DNA from: Nocardia carnea | GTDB lineage: Bacteria > Actinomycetota > Actinomycetes > Mycobacteriales > Mycobacteriaceae | DNA length: 64,000 nt | NCBI RefSeq assembly: GCF_029868325.1 | Contig: NZ_JARWNW010000192.1 | Coordinates: 42,996-106,995, forward strand | Direction: 5' to 3' | Shown: positions 7,829 through 16,054 of the stretch, in pieces | Layout: every line of letters starts with the position of its first letter | Position numbering within the stretch: position 1 is the first letter of the stretch | Program-made: the position numbers and the translations under genes | Notes under the pieces: generated by a model | The model's database searches: none | Told to the model about the DNA's origin: nothing | The model's input: the letters and a program-made list of their open reading frames with translations, nothing else

Positions 7829-8365
7829 TCAGTTGGAACTGTTGCGAACCGGCGCGCTGCTCCGGCCAACTGGACGGCCGCTGAGCTCGGCATCGAGCGT
7901 TGCCTGGGCAACCCGCATTCTCTCGGAATACACAGGGTCCTGGAGCCGCTCCCACATCTGGTCTTCGGTGACGTCTTCGACGTGGCAGCTCACCCACCAG
8001 ATGTTGCCGAAGGGATCCCTGAGGCGTGCGCCGCGCTGCCCGAACGCATCGTCGGAGATCGGAGTGACGATCTGCGCACCGGCGGCGAGAGCACGGGAAA
8101 CGGCTGCGTCCGCGTCGGCGACGAATACCCGCAGCAGGCTCGGTATCGCGGCCCAGTCCACGTGCCGGTCGAACGCCAGTACCACGGTGTCGCCTACCCG
8201 GATCTCACCGTGGCCGATCAAACCGTCGTCGGTTGCCACCCGCCCGAGCTCCTCGCCGTCGAACGCCGAGCCGACAAAGTCGAGGAATGCCCCGGTATCG
8301 TCGGTGACAACCCATGGAGAAACGGTGTTGTAACCCTCCGGCGCGGCACCGGGTTTTTCGAGCAT
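7829..8365 (-). CDS. VOC (glyoxalase/PhnB-like) family protein
   Basis: About 178 residues. The fold is PhnB-like: YNTVSPWVVTDDTGAFLDFVGSAF at the start, GDTVVLAFD, VFVADADAAVSRALAAGA, and RLRDPFGNIWWVSCHVEDVT near the end, where DPFGNxW is the hallmark of the family. A helical tail follows. ATG 8365 is chosen because AAGGA lies five bases upstream; an ATG 42 bases earlier lacks such a site. Its neighbour on the same strand is an SRPBCC protein gene, and both small-molecule-binding proteins may share a function or the AraC regulator at 9052. Confidence 0.85.
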   Translation of the reverse strand: MLEKPGAAPEGYNTVSPWVVTDDTGAFLDFVGSAFDGEELGRVATDDGLIGHGEIRVGDTVVLAFDRHVDWAAIPSLLRVFVADADAAVSRALAAGAQIVTPISDDAFGQRGARLRDPFGNIWWVSCHVEDVTEDQMWERLQDPVYSERMRVAQATLDAELSGRPVGRSSAPVRNSSN

Positions 8366-8464
8366 CTCGGTCCTTTCGTTGTCGGTGTGAGCGAAAGTAG
8401 GCGCCATAGCGGTCGGAAGCCGACCCGAATTGCCGACCGCGCGTCTCGCTCTGTGGCTACGCCG

Positions 8465-8884
8465 CTACCGCTTGACTGTGGTTGCTGCCGTTTCCAGTGC
8501 CCGATGTATGACTGTTGATCCTTGCTCGACGGATTCGGCGATCGGTGTGGCGAGGGCCTCGGGCAGGACATCGGTGTGCCAGACGAACAGGGTTCTGCCG
8601 TTCTCGGCGGGCAGGGCCTGCATCGACGCGTGGTGATGGGCGGGGTGAAGGTGTCCGCCGACGATCGAGTAGGCAACGCGCTTGCTCGCCGGGTCGAGGT
8701 CGACGAGTCGTTCGGCGACGATGGTGCCGTCGGCGAAGGTGACTGTGCGGGTGTCGGCGTCGAGGCGAGTATCGGTGACGAAGCCCGGGGCGAGTCGCTC
8801 GTGTACCGCGCCGAAATCGGCGAGCACATCCCAGACCTGCTCGGGTGTGGCGTCGACGACGAATTCTTTGTGAATGGATGCCAT
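8465..8884 (-). CDS. SRPBCC (polyketide cyclase/dehydrase-like) family protein
   Basis: A 139-residue START-like protein. IHKEFVVDATPEQVWDVLADFGAVHERLAPGF is the typical first strand and helix, DGTIVAERLVDLDPASKRVAYSI the central sheet, and the C-terminal long helix (ESVEQGSTVIHRALETAA) closes the cavity. Members bind hydrophobic ligands; an enzymatic role cannot be shown. GGAGG precedes ATG 8884. The gene is divergent from an AraC regulator 168 bp away and lies upstream of the VOC gene on the same strand, so the two may form a small regulated unit. Confidence 0.85.
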   Translation of the reverse strand: MASIHKEFVVDATPEQVWDVLADFGAVHERLAPGFVTDTRLDADTRTVTFADGTIVAERLVDLDPASKRVAYSIVGGHLHPAHHHASMQALPAENGRTLFVWHTDVLPEALATPIAESVEQGSTVIHRALETAATTVKR

Positions 8885-9051
8885 GGAATCCTCCTGGTCA
8901 GGCCGCGGCGAGGTGCGCGTGTACGGTCATATTTCGTTTGTCTCGCTGACGTAGTCGGTGTTGCCGTCTCAGCATCCATGCCCGGACCGGCGCAGGTCTT
9001 GAAGATTTTTGCGGGCAGTTTCTTGTCGTACCCCGGCCCTACGGTCGGTGA

Positions 9052-9840
9052 GTGCTGTCCGCCACGACCCTCGCTGCCCGGCCGGAGTTCACCGTGACCA
9101 CCGTGAACTGCTGCTCCGACCACACCCACTTCTCGGCTCCGGAAGCCCGCGACGACCATCGGCTCGTACTCGTGCGCCGAGGCCGGTTCCGGCGAGAAGC
9201 CGACGGTGAACTCGCCGACCTGGACCGCACTGTCGGCTATATCGGCACACCGGGCGAGGAGGAAGGCTTCTCCCACCCGGCCGGCGGTGACGTCTGCACC
9301 GCGGTGACCATCGAGCCCAGCCTTCTGGAAAGTGAGGTGAGCTCGCGGGCTGTCTACGTCGATGCGCGTATCGAGCTCGCGCACCGCCGCATGCTCACCG
9401 CTGCCGTCGGCGGTGACATCGACTACGCGGCGACCGAGGAACTGGTCAGGCTCGTCGCACTCGCCGCCGAACAGCCGATCCCTCGGCCGCGCCCCGCCGA
9501 CCGCCTGCTGGTCACCGCGGCCCGCGACGCCATCATCAACGGGGCGCCGGAGTCGGCCGGACTGCGGTCTCTGGCCGTATTGCTGCGGGTCTCGCCGTAT
9601 CGGCTCAGCCGGGTGTTCTCACAGCACATGGGAGTGTCGCTGACCCGCTACCGCAACCGGATACGAGTCGGACAGGCGCTCGACCGGATCACCGACGGAG
9701 AAACCGGCCTCGCCGACCTCGCCGCCCACCTCGGCTTCGCCGACCAGGCCCACCTGACCCGCACCGTCCGCGAACACCTCGGCCACACCCCCACCGCCCT
9801 GCACCGACTACTGACCCCCACCCTCCCACCGTGCCGCTGA
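9052..9840 (+). CDS. AraC family transcriptional regulator
   Basis: A 262-residue regulator. The N-terminal half (to about 140) is a cupin-like effector domain, with NCCSDHTHFSAPEARDDHRLVLVRRGRF as its first strands. The C-terminal 100 residues are the two AraC helix-turn-helix units: SLAVLLRVSPYRLSRVFSQHMG and LADLAAHLGFADQAHLTRTVREHLG. The start is GTG 9052, the first in-frame start and without a clear ribosome-binding site, so it is uncertain by a few codons. Its likely target is the divergent SRPBCC gene at 8884. Confidence 0.88.
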   Translation: MLSATTLAARPEFTVTTVNCCSDHTHFSAPEARDDHRLVLVRRGRFRREADGELADLDRTVGYIGTPGEEEGFSHPAGGDVCTAVTIEPSLLESEVSSRAVYVDARIELAHRRMLTAAVGGDIDYAATEELVRLVALAAEQPIPRPRPADRLLVTAARDAIINGAPESAGLRSLAVLLRVSPYRLSRVFSQHMGVSLTRYRNRIRVGQALDRITDGETGLADLAAHLGFADQAHLTRTVREHLGHTPTALHRLLTPTLPPCR

Positions 9841-9845
9841 AAAGC

Positions 9846-9956
9846 GCGGTTCCACTGTGGTCGGGCATGTCTTCGACGCCGGCCACGATCTCGCCGAGGA
9901 AGTGCCCGACGAGATGGCCGACGTCCTCTTGCCGTTCCTGGCCACGCACCGATAGC
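9846..9956 (+). pseudogene. Alpha/beta hydrolase, 3' remnant
   Basis: Just after the AraC stop codon, one plus-strand frame reads VVGHVFDAGHDLAEEVPDEMADVLLPFL and stops at TAG 9954. GHVFDAGHDLAEEVP is the catalytic-His region and closing helix of small alpha/beta hydrolases, including the conserved GH and PxE pattern. Nothing upstream supplies the nucleophile or oxyanion hole, because the AraC gene occupies it in another frame. Only about 35 C-terminal residues remain. Confidence 0.6.
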
Positions 9957-10047
9957 CGCACCCGGCCGCCGAGGTCGGCTATCTCACGCCCGGCACACCG
10001 CCGGATCGACGGAGGCAGTCCCGCGAGAGGAGAGGGCCGACAAAGCG

Positions 10048-10479
10048 CTACTGGTCGTCGGGAAAGGCACGGCGGTTTCGCTTGGTGATGCCGCGCCGCT
10101 TCTTCGCGGCGATGCGACGTTCCTTCGCGCCGCGCGACGGCTTGGTGGCGCGGCGCGCGGGCGGCGGGGCGGCAGCAGCGTCACGCAATAAGGAGGCCAG
10201 GCGTTCGCGGGCGGCCGACCGGTTCTGCAGCTGTGCGCGGTGCTCCGAAGCGGCGATCGTGAGCACCCCGTCGACCAGGCGGCCGGCCAGGCGATCGAGC
10301 ATCCGGGTGCGCAGCCGTTCCGGCACGGAGGGCGAGTTGGTGAGGTCGAACGACAGCTCGACCCGGCTGTCGGTGGTGTTGACGTGCTGCCCGCCCGGGC
10401 CGGACGAGCGTGAGAACCGCTCGCGCAACTCGGATGCCGGGATCACCAGCGTCCGAGTCACGATCAGGTCTGCTGCCAT
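10048..10479 (-). CDS. arfB: Alternative ribosome-rescue factor / peptidyl-tRNA hydrolase ArfB
   Basis: A 143-residue class-I release-factor-like protein. SRSSGPGGQHVNTTDSRVEL (residues about 23-42) contains the catalytic GGQ and the flanking sequence of ArfB (YaeJ/ICT1). The C-terminal tail is very rich in Lys and Arg (KPSRGAKERRIAAKKRR), which in ArfB enters the mRNA channel of stalled ribosomes. It releases the nascent chain from ribosomes stalled without a stop codon. The length and two-part layout are complete. It is monocistronic on the minus strand. Confidence 0.93.
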   Translation of the reverse strand: MAADLIVTRTLVIPASELRERFSRSSGPGGQHVNTTDSRVELSFDLTNSPSVPERLRTRMLDRLAGRLVDGVLTIAASEHRAQLQNRSAARERLASLLRDAAAAPPPARRATKPSRGAKERRIAAKKRRGITKRNRRAFPDDQ

Positions 10480-10560
10480 GATCCGACGCCGTCTTTCCGA
10501 TTCACCAGTCCACTATCCCAGGTGGCCGAATGGTGACCCGGGCCCACGGACAGGGCGACG

Positions 10561-11166
10561 TCAGGCAGGGGCGCCGAGCGGCGGGTGTTCGAGCACGCGG
10601 GGCTTGTACTCGACTAGCTGGATGCTGCCGTCGAAGGTGCGGTGCTCGATCATTTCGAGGGCGACGTCCGGATAGCCGTCGTAGATGCGTTCCGCACCCG
10701 TGGCCCCGGTGATCACCGGGAACATCACGACCCGGAAGCGGTCGACGAGTCCGGCTCGTAGCAGCGACCGGCTCAGGCTGAGGCTGCCGATGGTAGTGAG
10801 CAGCCCCGAGCCACTCGACTTCATAGCGCGGACCGTCTCGACGGCGTCGTCGCGGACCAGCGTGGAGTTGGCCCATGTCAGTGGGTCTTCGAGCGAGGAG
10901 GAGAACACCACCTTGGTCGCTTGCGTGAGCTCATCGACGGACGCCTCTTCTTCGGGCCTGAACTCGTCTTGACCACTCGGGACCTGGCCGGCGGCGAAGC
11001 CCGACATCAGGCGGTAGGTGTTCGCTCCCATCAGGTGGGTGGCCTCGGGCTGCTCACCGAGCCACGCGAGGTATTCCGGACCCTCGAGGCCCCAGAACCC
11101 GGGCCATCCTTCTCCCGACGCATAGCCGTCGAGAGAGGTGATGAAGTCGACGAGAAGCTCCCGCAT
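10561..11166 (-). CDS. Dihydrofolate reductase family protein (RibD C-terminal type)
   Basis: A 201-residue protein of the RibD-C/DHFR-like family: LLVDFITSLDGYASGEGWPGFWG at the N-terminus, HLMGANTYRLMSGF in the centre, TTIGSLSLSRSLLRAGLVDRFRVVMFPVITG for the cofactor strand and helix, and a C-terminal strand with EHRTFDGSIQLVEYKP. These are NADPH-binding proteins of mostly unknown substrate; neither folate nor riboflavin synthesis is implied. A second family member lies 290 bp away on the same strand with gene fragments between them. Confidence 0.88.
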   Translation of the reverse strand: MRELLVDFITSLDGYASGEGWPGFWGLEGPEYLAWLGEQPEATHLMGANTYRLMSGFAAGQVPSGQDEFRPEEEASVDELTQATKVVFSSSLEDPLTWANSTLVRDDAVETVRAMKSSGSGLLTTIGSLSLSRSLLRAGLVDRFRVVMFPVITGATGAERIYDGYPDVALEMIEHRTFDGSIQLVEYKPRVLEHPPLGAPA

Positions 11167-11245
11167 AGCTGTGTCCTTTCTACGGTGTCACGAGCTTGGA
11201 CCGGCCGGGAGCCATAAAATCATCGGCCGCGCCATGAGGCGACGA

Positions 11246-11312
11246 GAAACCCCGGGTAGGTGCTGTTGGCCATCAGGCAGCCACGCCGCGCATCGGCTTC
11301 GGCCGGGGCCTC
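11246..11312 (-). pseudogene. TetR regulator C-terminal-domain remnant
   Basis: On the minus strand this stretch reads APAEADARRGCLMANSTY, matching the loop and helix RRGCLxAN of TetR proteins such as the one at 245-835. There is no HTH upstream and the frame decays after about 20 residues. It abuts an SDR remnant on the opposite strand. Confidence 0.5.
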
Positions 11313-11324
11313 GAGGAGCATGCG

Positions 11325-11426
11325 CAGTGCGTCCAGGGCCCGTGGAGTGTCGTCTTCCTCGCCAGTCCGCAGGCCTCCTACGTAACCGGCGCAGTGCTGC
11401 CGATCGACGGCGGATACGGCGCATAG
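11325..11426 (+). pseudogene. SDR oxidoreductase, 3' remnant
   Basis: The plus-strand frame ending at TAG 11424 reads VVFLASPQASYVTGAVLPI then DGGYGA-stop. This is the C-terminus of classical SDR enzymes (FLAS...YVTGxxLPxDGG). The upstream residues degrade within about ten codons, and no Rossmann or YxxxK part exists nearby. It abuts the TetR scrap on the other strand. Confidence 0.65.
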
Positions 11427-11453
11427 TGCGTCCGCAGGGCGGGGCCGGTTGCG

Positions 11454-12020
11454 TCAGTCGCGTTTCGCCTCGTAACGCAGCAGGACCGTACCGCAGGGAA
11501 AGGTGCGGTTCTCCAACAGTCGCAGCGATATCCATGACGGCAACGCCGGGAAGAACGGAGTGCCGCCGCCCACGGCGGTCGGCGCGATCACCAGCCGATA
11601 CTCGTCCACCAGACCGGCCTGCACGATCGGTGCGGCCAGCGTCGCGCCGGCCACCTCCAGCCTGCCGTCGGTTTCGGCTTTCAGTTTCCGCACCACCTCG
11701 ACCGGGTCGCCGCGTTCCAGACGGGAGTTCCAATCGACCGACTCCAGGGTGCGTGAGAACACGACCTTGGGCATATCGCGCCAGATATGGGCGAAGTCGA
11801 CGATCATAGGGGTGGCGTCCGGGGCCTTGTCCGCCGTCGGCCAGTACGCGGACATGAGTTCATAGAGCCGCCGCCCGTAGAACGCCAGGGCGGTCTCGCG
11901 CTCGAAGTCGTTCCAGTACTGGTGCAGTTCTTCGCTCGGATCGCTCCAGTCGATGCTGCCTCGAGCATCGGCGATGTACCCGTCCACCGAGACATTGAAG
12001 CCATAGATGAGTGTGCCCAT
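11454..12020 (-). CDS. Dihydrofolate reductase family protein (RibD C-terminal type)
   Basis: About 188 residues. The family features are LIYGFNVSVDGYIADARGSIDW at the N-terminus, ALAFYGRRLYELMSAYWP, then PKVVFSRTLESVDWNSRLERGD, and a C-terminal VDEYRLVIAPTAVGGGTPFF strand-loop that contacts the nucleotide. It is probably an NADPH-dependent reductase with unknown substrate. ATG 12020 gives the family's normal N-terminus; an in-frame start 33 bases earlier adds residues unlike the family. It resembles the gene at 10561-11166 in family but not closely in sequence, so recent duplication is unlikely. Confidence 0.85.
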   Translation of the reverse strand: MGTLIYGFNVSVDGYIADARGSIDWSDPSEELHQYWNDFERETALAFYGRRLYELMSAYWPTADKAPDATPMIVDFAHIWRDMPKVVFSRTLESVDWNSRLERGDPVEVVRKLKAETDGRLEVAGATLAAPIVQAGLVDEYRLVIAPTAVGGGTPFFPALPSWISLRLLENRTFPCGTVLLRYEAKRD

Positions 12021-12348
12021 GGAGATCAGACTGCACCGGACGGCGAAACTCATCGCGGCGCCACACGAGATCTCGTCGAATCCTTACAGAAGGGGCGCGC
12101 CCACTGGTCGCCGATCCACCCGTGCCCGCAGACACCGGCCTCATCGGCCGCCACCGATCTGCGCTCGGAGAGTATTGTGTCGGTAACCAAAGACTTTCAC
12201 CACGGCGGATATTCGCTCCCATTGGGTGTGGCTCCGCCCGACCGATCAGTTCTCGAGATCCATCCGGCGCGGTCGCCATCCCAGGCGTGGCAGGGATGAA
12301 CACGGTGCAGAATCGGCGGACAACCGCTGAGAAACCTGGAGGACCACC
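12021..12348. other. Gene-free 328-bp stretch (divergent promoters)
   Basis: This lies between the DHFR-like gene (minus) and the secreted-protein gene (plus). It should hold both promoters. I recognise no coding remnant, repeat or clear promoter hexamers. Confidence 0.5.
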
Positions 12349-12717
12349 ATGAGAAGCACGGCAATCGCTGCGGTCCGGATCGTCCTTGCCGCCGCCTCGG
12401 TTTCGGTTTTCGCCACCGCGATCGGCGCCGGTGCGGCCCACGCCGCGCCTGAGGACTGTACGGTCACGCGGGATCTGTTCGGCGCGACGGCAACCTGCCG
12501 CGACTACAACGAACCCGCGGGGCGGGAATACTCGCTCATAGTCGAGTGCTACGGCCTGCACACCCAGCCGTTCGCCTTTCCGCTACCGGCCTTCGGCCAC
12601 TACCAGGGCTCGTGGAGCGGTTCTTTCAGCCCGTCCGGACACGGCTCGGCTTCGTGCCTCGGCCCCATCACGATCGGAACCAGCACGAACGCCTACGTCA
12701 AGATCTATCGGTACTGA
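12349..12717 (+). CDS. Secreted small cysteine-containing protein
   Basis: A 122-residue protein with a signal peptide (Arg at positions 2 and 10, hydrophobic core about 11-30, cleavage near AHA/APED). The mature part of about 88 residues has four cysteines (EDC, ATCRD, VECYG, ASCLG), which suggests two disulfides, and is rich in Gly, Ser and aromatic residues with a C-terminal beta strand (NAYVKIYRY). GGAGGACC lies just upstream of ATG 12349. No enzymatic motif is seen. Small exported proteins of this kind in Nocardia are uncharacterised. Confidence 0.82.
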   Translation: MRSTAIAAVRIVLAAASVSVFATAIGAGAAHAAPEDCTVTRDLFGATATCRDYNEPAGREYSLIVECYGLHTQPFAFPLPAFGHYQGSWSGSFSPSGHGSASCLGPITIGTSTNAYVKIYRY

Positions 12718-12920
12718 ACGTAGGCGGCATCGGTGAACCCCGTGGTCATCGATCGGCGGAACCTGATATCGGCCCGCGCATGCCGGATTTGCCGGCGGAC
12801 AGCCGCTCACGCCGATCCGGCAATCCCGTTCCGAACCGCGCCGCGATGATGGGCCGGCCCACCCGACAGGCGGCCGATCTCCTCGTCCGGAAACGGTGCA
12901 CTCCGGCTGGTTTGGCCGGC

Positions 12921-13168
12921 GACCGTCGGTCAGGATGTTCTCGAAATGTGCGCCGAGGTGCAGCAGGCCACGGCCGTTCAGGAACGCGATGCCGGCGGCC
13001 AGTTCCTGCGACCTCCAACAGCGCCGGCTTCCCGCCGATACCGGCGCCCATCGGCACCGCCGCATCCACGAGTTCACGCAACCCGTGATCGCTGTACAGC
13101 GCCAGGGCTGCGGAGACGGCGCCGTGGGAGTGCAGGCGCGCCGCCCGAGCGGGCGTAACGGCATTCAT
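12921..13168 (-). pseudogene. Protein-kinase-like gene with internal deletion and frameshift
   Basis: From ATG 13168 the minus strand reads an N-terminus with VDAAVPMGAGIGGKPALLEV, a glycine-rich loop like that of actinobacterial kinase-like (phosphotransferase-fold) proteins. It then shifts frame directly into ELAAGIAFLNGRGLLHLGAHFENILTDGRR, which is the catalytic-loop region of the same family (normally HFDAHF-N-LTDGR, so the usual Asp is Gly here). The lobe between the two is missing and the C-terminal half is unrecognisable. Family recognition is from memory of the paired motifs. The rest of 12718-13208 holds no gene. Confidence 0.55.
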
Positions 13169-13208
13169 CGAAAGCCTCGGGCTACGCCCGCTCGTCCGTT
13201 GTGCCCGG

Positions 13209-13514
13209 TCAGCCGTCTACATTGCTCACAGCCGATACTCCGCATCGGCCGAACTCGTGGCTGCTCTTCTCGTCAGGGGCGAGCCTGGTCGTCCAATTAC
13301 CGCACCCGTTCTCCGCCGGATACACCGTCACACCCTGTGTCGAATTGCAGCGGTTGTGGAAATAGACCGTGGTATGCATGATGCCCTCTTCGTACGAGTA
13401 GGCAATGCAATCGTCTACGCCTCTTTCGGCCGACGCAGTGCCGGTCGCCATACCGAGACCGGCCGCAACGAAGGCCGCCACTGCAACAATTTTCGAAACG
13501 AATGGTTTCCACAC
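13209..13514 (-). CDS. Small secreted protein, four cysteines, lower GC
   Basis: About 101 residues if started at GTG 13514 (GTG 13532 is possible). The N-terminus KPFVSKIVAVAAFVAAGLGMATGTASA is a signal peptide ending before ERGVDDC. The mature part of about 74 residues has four cysteines (DDC, NRC, NGC, GRC), aromatic-rich strands and the motif GNWTTRLAPDEKSS. No family is recognised. The base composition of 13.2-13.9 kb is lower in GC than its surroundings, which suggests acquisition or relaxed coding constraint. Confidence 0.65.
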   Translation of the reverse strand: MWKPFVSKIVAVAAFVAAGLGMATGTASAERGVDDCIAYSYEEGIMHTTVYFHNRCNSTQGVTVYPAENGCGNWTTRLAPDEKSSHEFGRCGVSAVSNVDG

Positions 13515-13926
13515 AAAATGTTCATTCGACACGGAATGATCCTGCGGGCTCCCGGAGACTTCTGTCAACTGGAGAGCAGATATCCGGCGCGAGCTACCCC
13601 CTTCTACGCCAACAGATGTCGTGCTGACAGTAAGAACGGCGAACTCGCACGTCACCTCGACGCCACCCCCGCCACCGGCCGGATTCACCGCGGCCGACAT
13701 TCCGCGATAACCGATCCCATCAACTTTGTTTACGGGAGCTGCCGACTGGGTAATAAACACCGGGCCGGTCTATAGATTCTGCCACTTGCTGACGGGTCGA
13801 GGGACCCGAGAATTCGGCGAGAACCTATTTCTCCACCGAGTCATTATGTCGGTCATGGGCATTGGACCCGGGTGTTATTCCTCGATTGTTGCGGCACTTA
13901 CCGGATAGCATCTTCCAGCACCCGCG

Positions 13927-14355
13927 TCAGAGGCCGATCCGCTGCAATTCGACAACGGGAATGACCCGGTCGGTCTTGCGCTGGTATTCGCCGAACTGGG
14001 GCTGCACGGCGACCTGCTTGGCATAGATTTCATCACGCTCGGCCCTGGGCAGTACACGGGCGACAACCGGGAACGTCTCAGTGCCGTACTCGACGGTGGT
14101 GTTCGGGTTGGCCGTCAGGTTGTGGTACCAGGCGGGATGCTTCGGGCTGCCACCCAGGCTGGCGAAGACGAAGATCCGGTCGCCCTCGACATAGGGAACC
14201 AGCGGCGCGATGCGTTCGATACCCGATTTGGCGCCGATGTGATGCACAAGGATGAGCGGAAACCCTTCGAAGGTGCCGCCGACGGTGCCGCCCTTCTCCC
14301 GGAACTCGCTGATGACCTGGCTGTTCATCTCGATGATCTCGTTCGCATCTGGCAT
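13927..14355 (-). CDS. Nitroreductase/deazaflavin-dependent (DDN family) oxidoreductase
   Basis: A 142-residue protein of the F420-dependent DDN family. NSQVISEFREKGGTVGGTFEGFPLILVHHIGAKSG is the family N-terminus. PLVPYVEGDRIFVFASLGGSPKHPAWYHNLTANP contains the conserved GG-PxHPAWYxNLxANP motif that binds deazaflavin, and VEYGTETFPVVARVLPRAERDEIYAKQV completes the split barrel. It is probably an F420H2-dependent reductase of quinone- or nitro-type compounds. It is divergent from an AraC regulator 86 bp away, its likely controller. Confidence 0.93.
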   Translation of the reverse strand: MPDANEIIEMNSQVISEFREKGGTVGGTFEGFPLILVHHIGAKSGIERIAPLVPYVEGDRIFVFASLGGSPKHPAWYHNLTANPNTTVEYGTETFPVVARVLPRAERDEIYAKQVAVQPQFGEYQRKTDRVIPVVELQRIGL

Positions 14356-14441
14356 GGTTCGACCATATGCGGTACACGTTGAATGGTTCGATAGCTGAAT
14401 TGGCCAGAAACATATCTGTTTGTCGCACTATCATCGATCGT

Positions 14442-15407
14442 ATGGACATTCTTGCGGACATCCTCGCGATCGGCGGTGTCCGTGGTAGCGCGGGTGCGCG
14501 CATCGAGGCGGGCGGCACGTGGGGGATCTCCTGGGGCGCACGCTGCACTGCGGCCTTCTATGCCGTCACCTCGGGCACCGCATGGTTGTGTCTGCCCGGC
14601 GAGGAAGCACAACAGCTGATGCCCGGCGATGTGGTGCTGTTGCCGAGCGGTGTCGAGCACGGGCTGAGCAGTGCACCCGGCGTGCCGCTGGCCCCGTGCG
14701 GCGACTGCGGTGGCGATGCGGCGATGGCGGAGGGCAGTGTGTTGCGCCTGGGTGCCGGTGTAGTACAGACGCATATCCTCGGCGCGGGTTACGAATACGA
14801 CCCCACGGTGTCGACGCAGGTGATGACCTCGTTACCGCAGGTTCTGCACATCAGGGCCGACAACGGCGGCACCTGCCTCGACGACACCGTCCGGCTGCTG
14901 TCACGGGAGCTGGCCTACCCGCAGATCGCGACCGCATTCGTCCTCAACCATTTGGTCGACATCCTGTTGGTGCAGTTGCTGCGGGTCTGGTCGGCGAAAC
15001 GCCCGGACGAGGCGCGCGGATCCTGGCTCGGCGTGCTGGCCGACCCTGTGGTCAGCGACGCGCTCACCAGGCTCCATCGGGAGCCCGCCCGGGGTTGGAC
15101 CATCGAGTCACTCGCTGCGGAGCTGACGGTCTCCCGCAGCACGCTGACGCGGCGATTCCGCGCCGTGACCGGCGCCGCGCCGGCCGACTACCTGACGCAG
15201 TGGCGGATGGATCTGGCCGCGGTCCGCCTGCGCGACACCGACGACACCCTCGACAGCATCGCCCGCTCGGTCGGCTACACCTCGGTCTATGCGTTCAGCC
15301 GAGCTTTCCGCCGGACACGTTCGCAGGCTCCGGGGCAGTTCCGAACAGCGGTCCGGGCGAACGGGCGCGTCCCGATACCTACGCATGGCGGCGTCACCGA
15401 CCAATGA
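14442..15407 (+). CDS. AraC family regulator with cupin sensor domain
   Basis: About 321 residues. The N-terminal half is an AraC-type cupin (FYAVTSGTAWLCLPGEEAQQLMPGDVVLLPSGVEHGL) followed by CGDCGG. This cysteine pair, seen in related regulators, may bind metal or sense redox state. The C-terminal domain has both HTH units: ESLAAELTVSRSTLTRRFR and DSIARSVGYTSVYAFSRAFRR. ATG 14442 is preferred because the upstream 25 codons lack family similarity. It is divergent from the DDN-family reductase. The intergenic space repeats GGTTCGA twice (14356 and about 14386), a candidate half-site. Confidence 0.88.
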   Translation: MDILADILAIGGVRGSAGARIEAGGTWGISWGARCTAAFYAVTSGTAWLCLPGEEAQQLMPGDVVLLPSGVEHGLSSAPGVPLAPCGDCGGDAAMAEGSVLRLGAGVVQTHILGAGYEYDPTVSTQVMTSLPQVLHIRADNGGTCLDDTVRLLSRELAYPQIATAFVLNHLVDILLVQLLRVWSAKRPDEARGSWLGVLADPVVSDALTRLHREPARGWTIESLAAELTVSRSTLTRRFRAVTGAAPADYLTQWRMDLAAVRLRDTDDTLDSIARSVGYTSVYAFSRAFRRTRSQAPGQFRTAVRANGRVPIPTHGGVTDQ

Positions 15408-15525
15408 TGTAGGCGGCGCCGCCGGGCTGCTGCTGCGCAGGCGATACAGGCGCGGCGGCACAGGAACAATCTGCTCTGGGAAGCCGGGGTTTACCGACGG
15501 TGGCGGGCCAGGCACCCTCTCGATC

Positions 15526-15954
15526 ATGTCTCGACAGTTTCAGGTTGTCATCGACTGCCACGATCCGGATCGAATGGCCGCCTTCTGGTCTGCGGCCCTG
15601 GACTACCGGGTCGATCCGGTTCCGGACGACTACGACAATTGGATGGACTACCAGATAGGTCAGGGGTTCGCGGAGAACGAAAGGGTCCGCTTTGCCGCGA
15701 TCTACAACCCGGAAGGGCCGGAGCGGCTGAGTTTCCTGGGGGTGCCGGAATCCAAAACCGTCAAGAACCGCTTGCATCTCGACATTCAGGCGACGTTTCC
15801 GGATGACTCGCCCGCTCGTAGGATCGAGCGGGTCGACACGCTGGTGGCCGAACTGCGCGGCCTCGGTGGCACTGCGCAGCGGACGGGCCGCGAGCGCGGC
15901 CAATACTTCGTAACCATGACCGATATCGAGGGCAACGAATTCTGCGTGCATTGA
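15526..15954 (+). CDS. VOC family protein (glyoxalase-like)
   Basis: A 142-residue protein. FQVVIDCHDPDRMAAFWSAALDY is the first VOC half (Glyoxalase-like subgroup with CxDPxxxAxFW), and VDTLVAELRGLGGTAQRTGRERGQYFVTMTDIEGNEFCVH the second, ending with the DxEGNEFCv motif typical of the group. The middle segment contains NRLHLDIQA, a strand carrying a potential metal-ligand His. The function is unknown. ATG 15526 follows CTCGATC without a strong ribosome-binding site. It stands alone. Confidence 0.88.
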   Translation: MSRQFQVVIDCHDPDRMAAFWSAALDYRVDPVPDDYDNWMDYQIGQGFAENERVRFAAIYNPEGPERLSFLGVPESKTVKNRLHLDIQATFPDDSPARRIERVDTLVAELRGLGGTAQRTGRERGQYFVTMTDIEGNEFCVH

Positions 15955-16054
15955 TCCTGGCCGACCGGCTGCGGAAATAGCGTTGCCGGGGCTCCGGGAC
16001 GGTCGATAGGGTGTCGCGGTTTTGCCCATCCGATTCGAAGGAGCCGGACAACCG

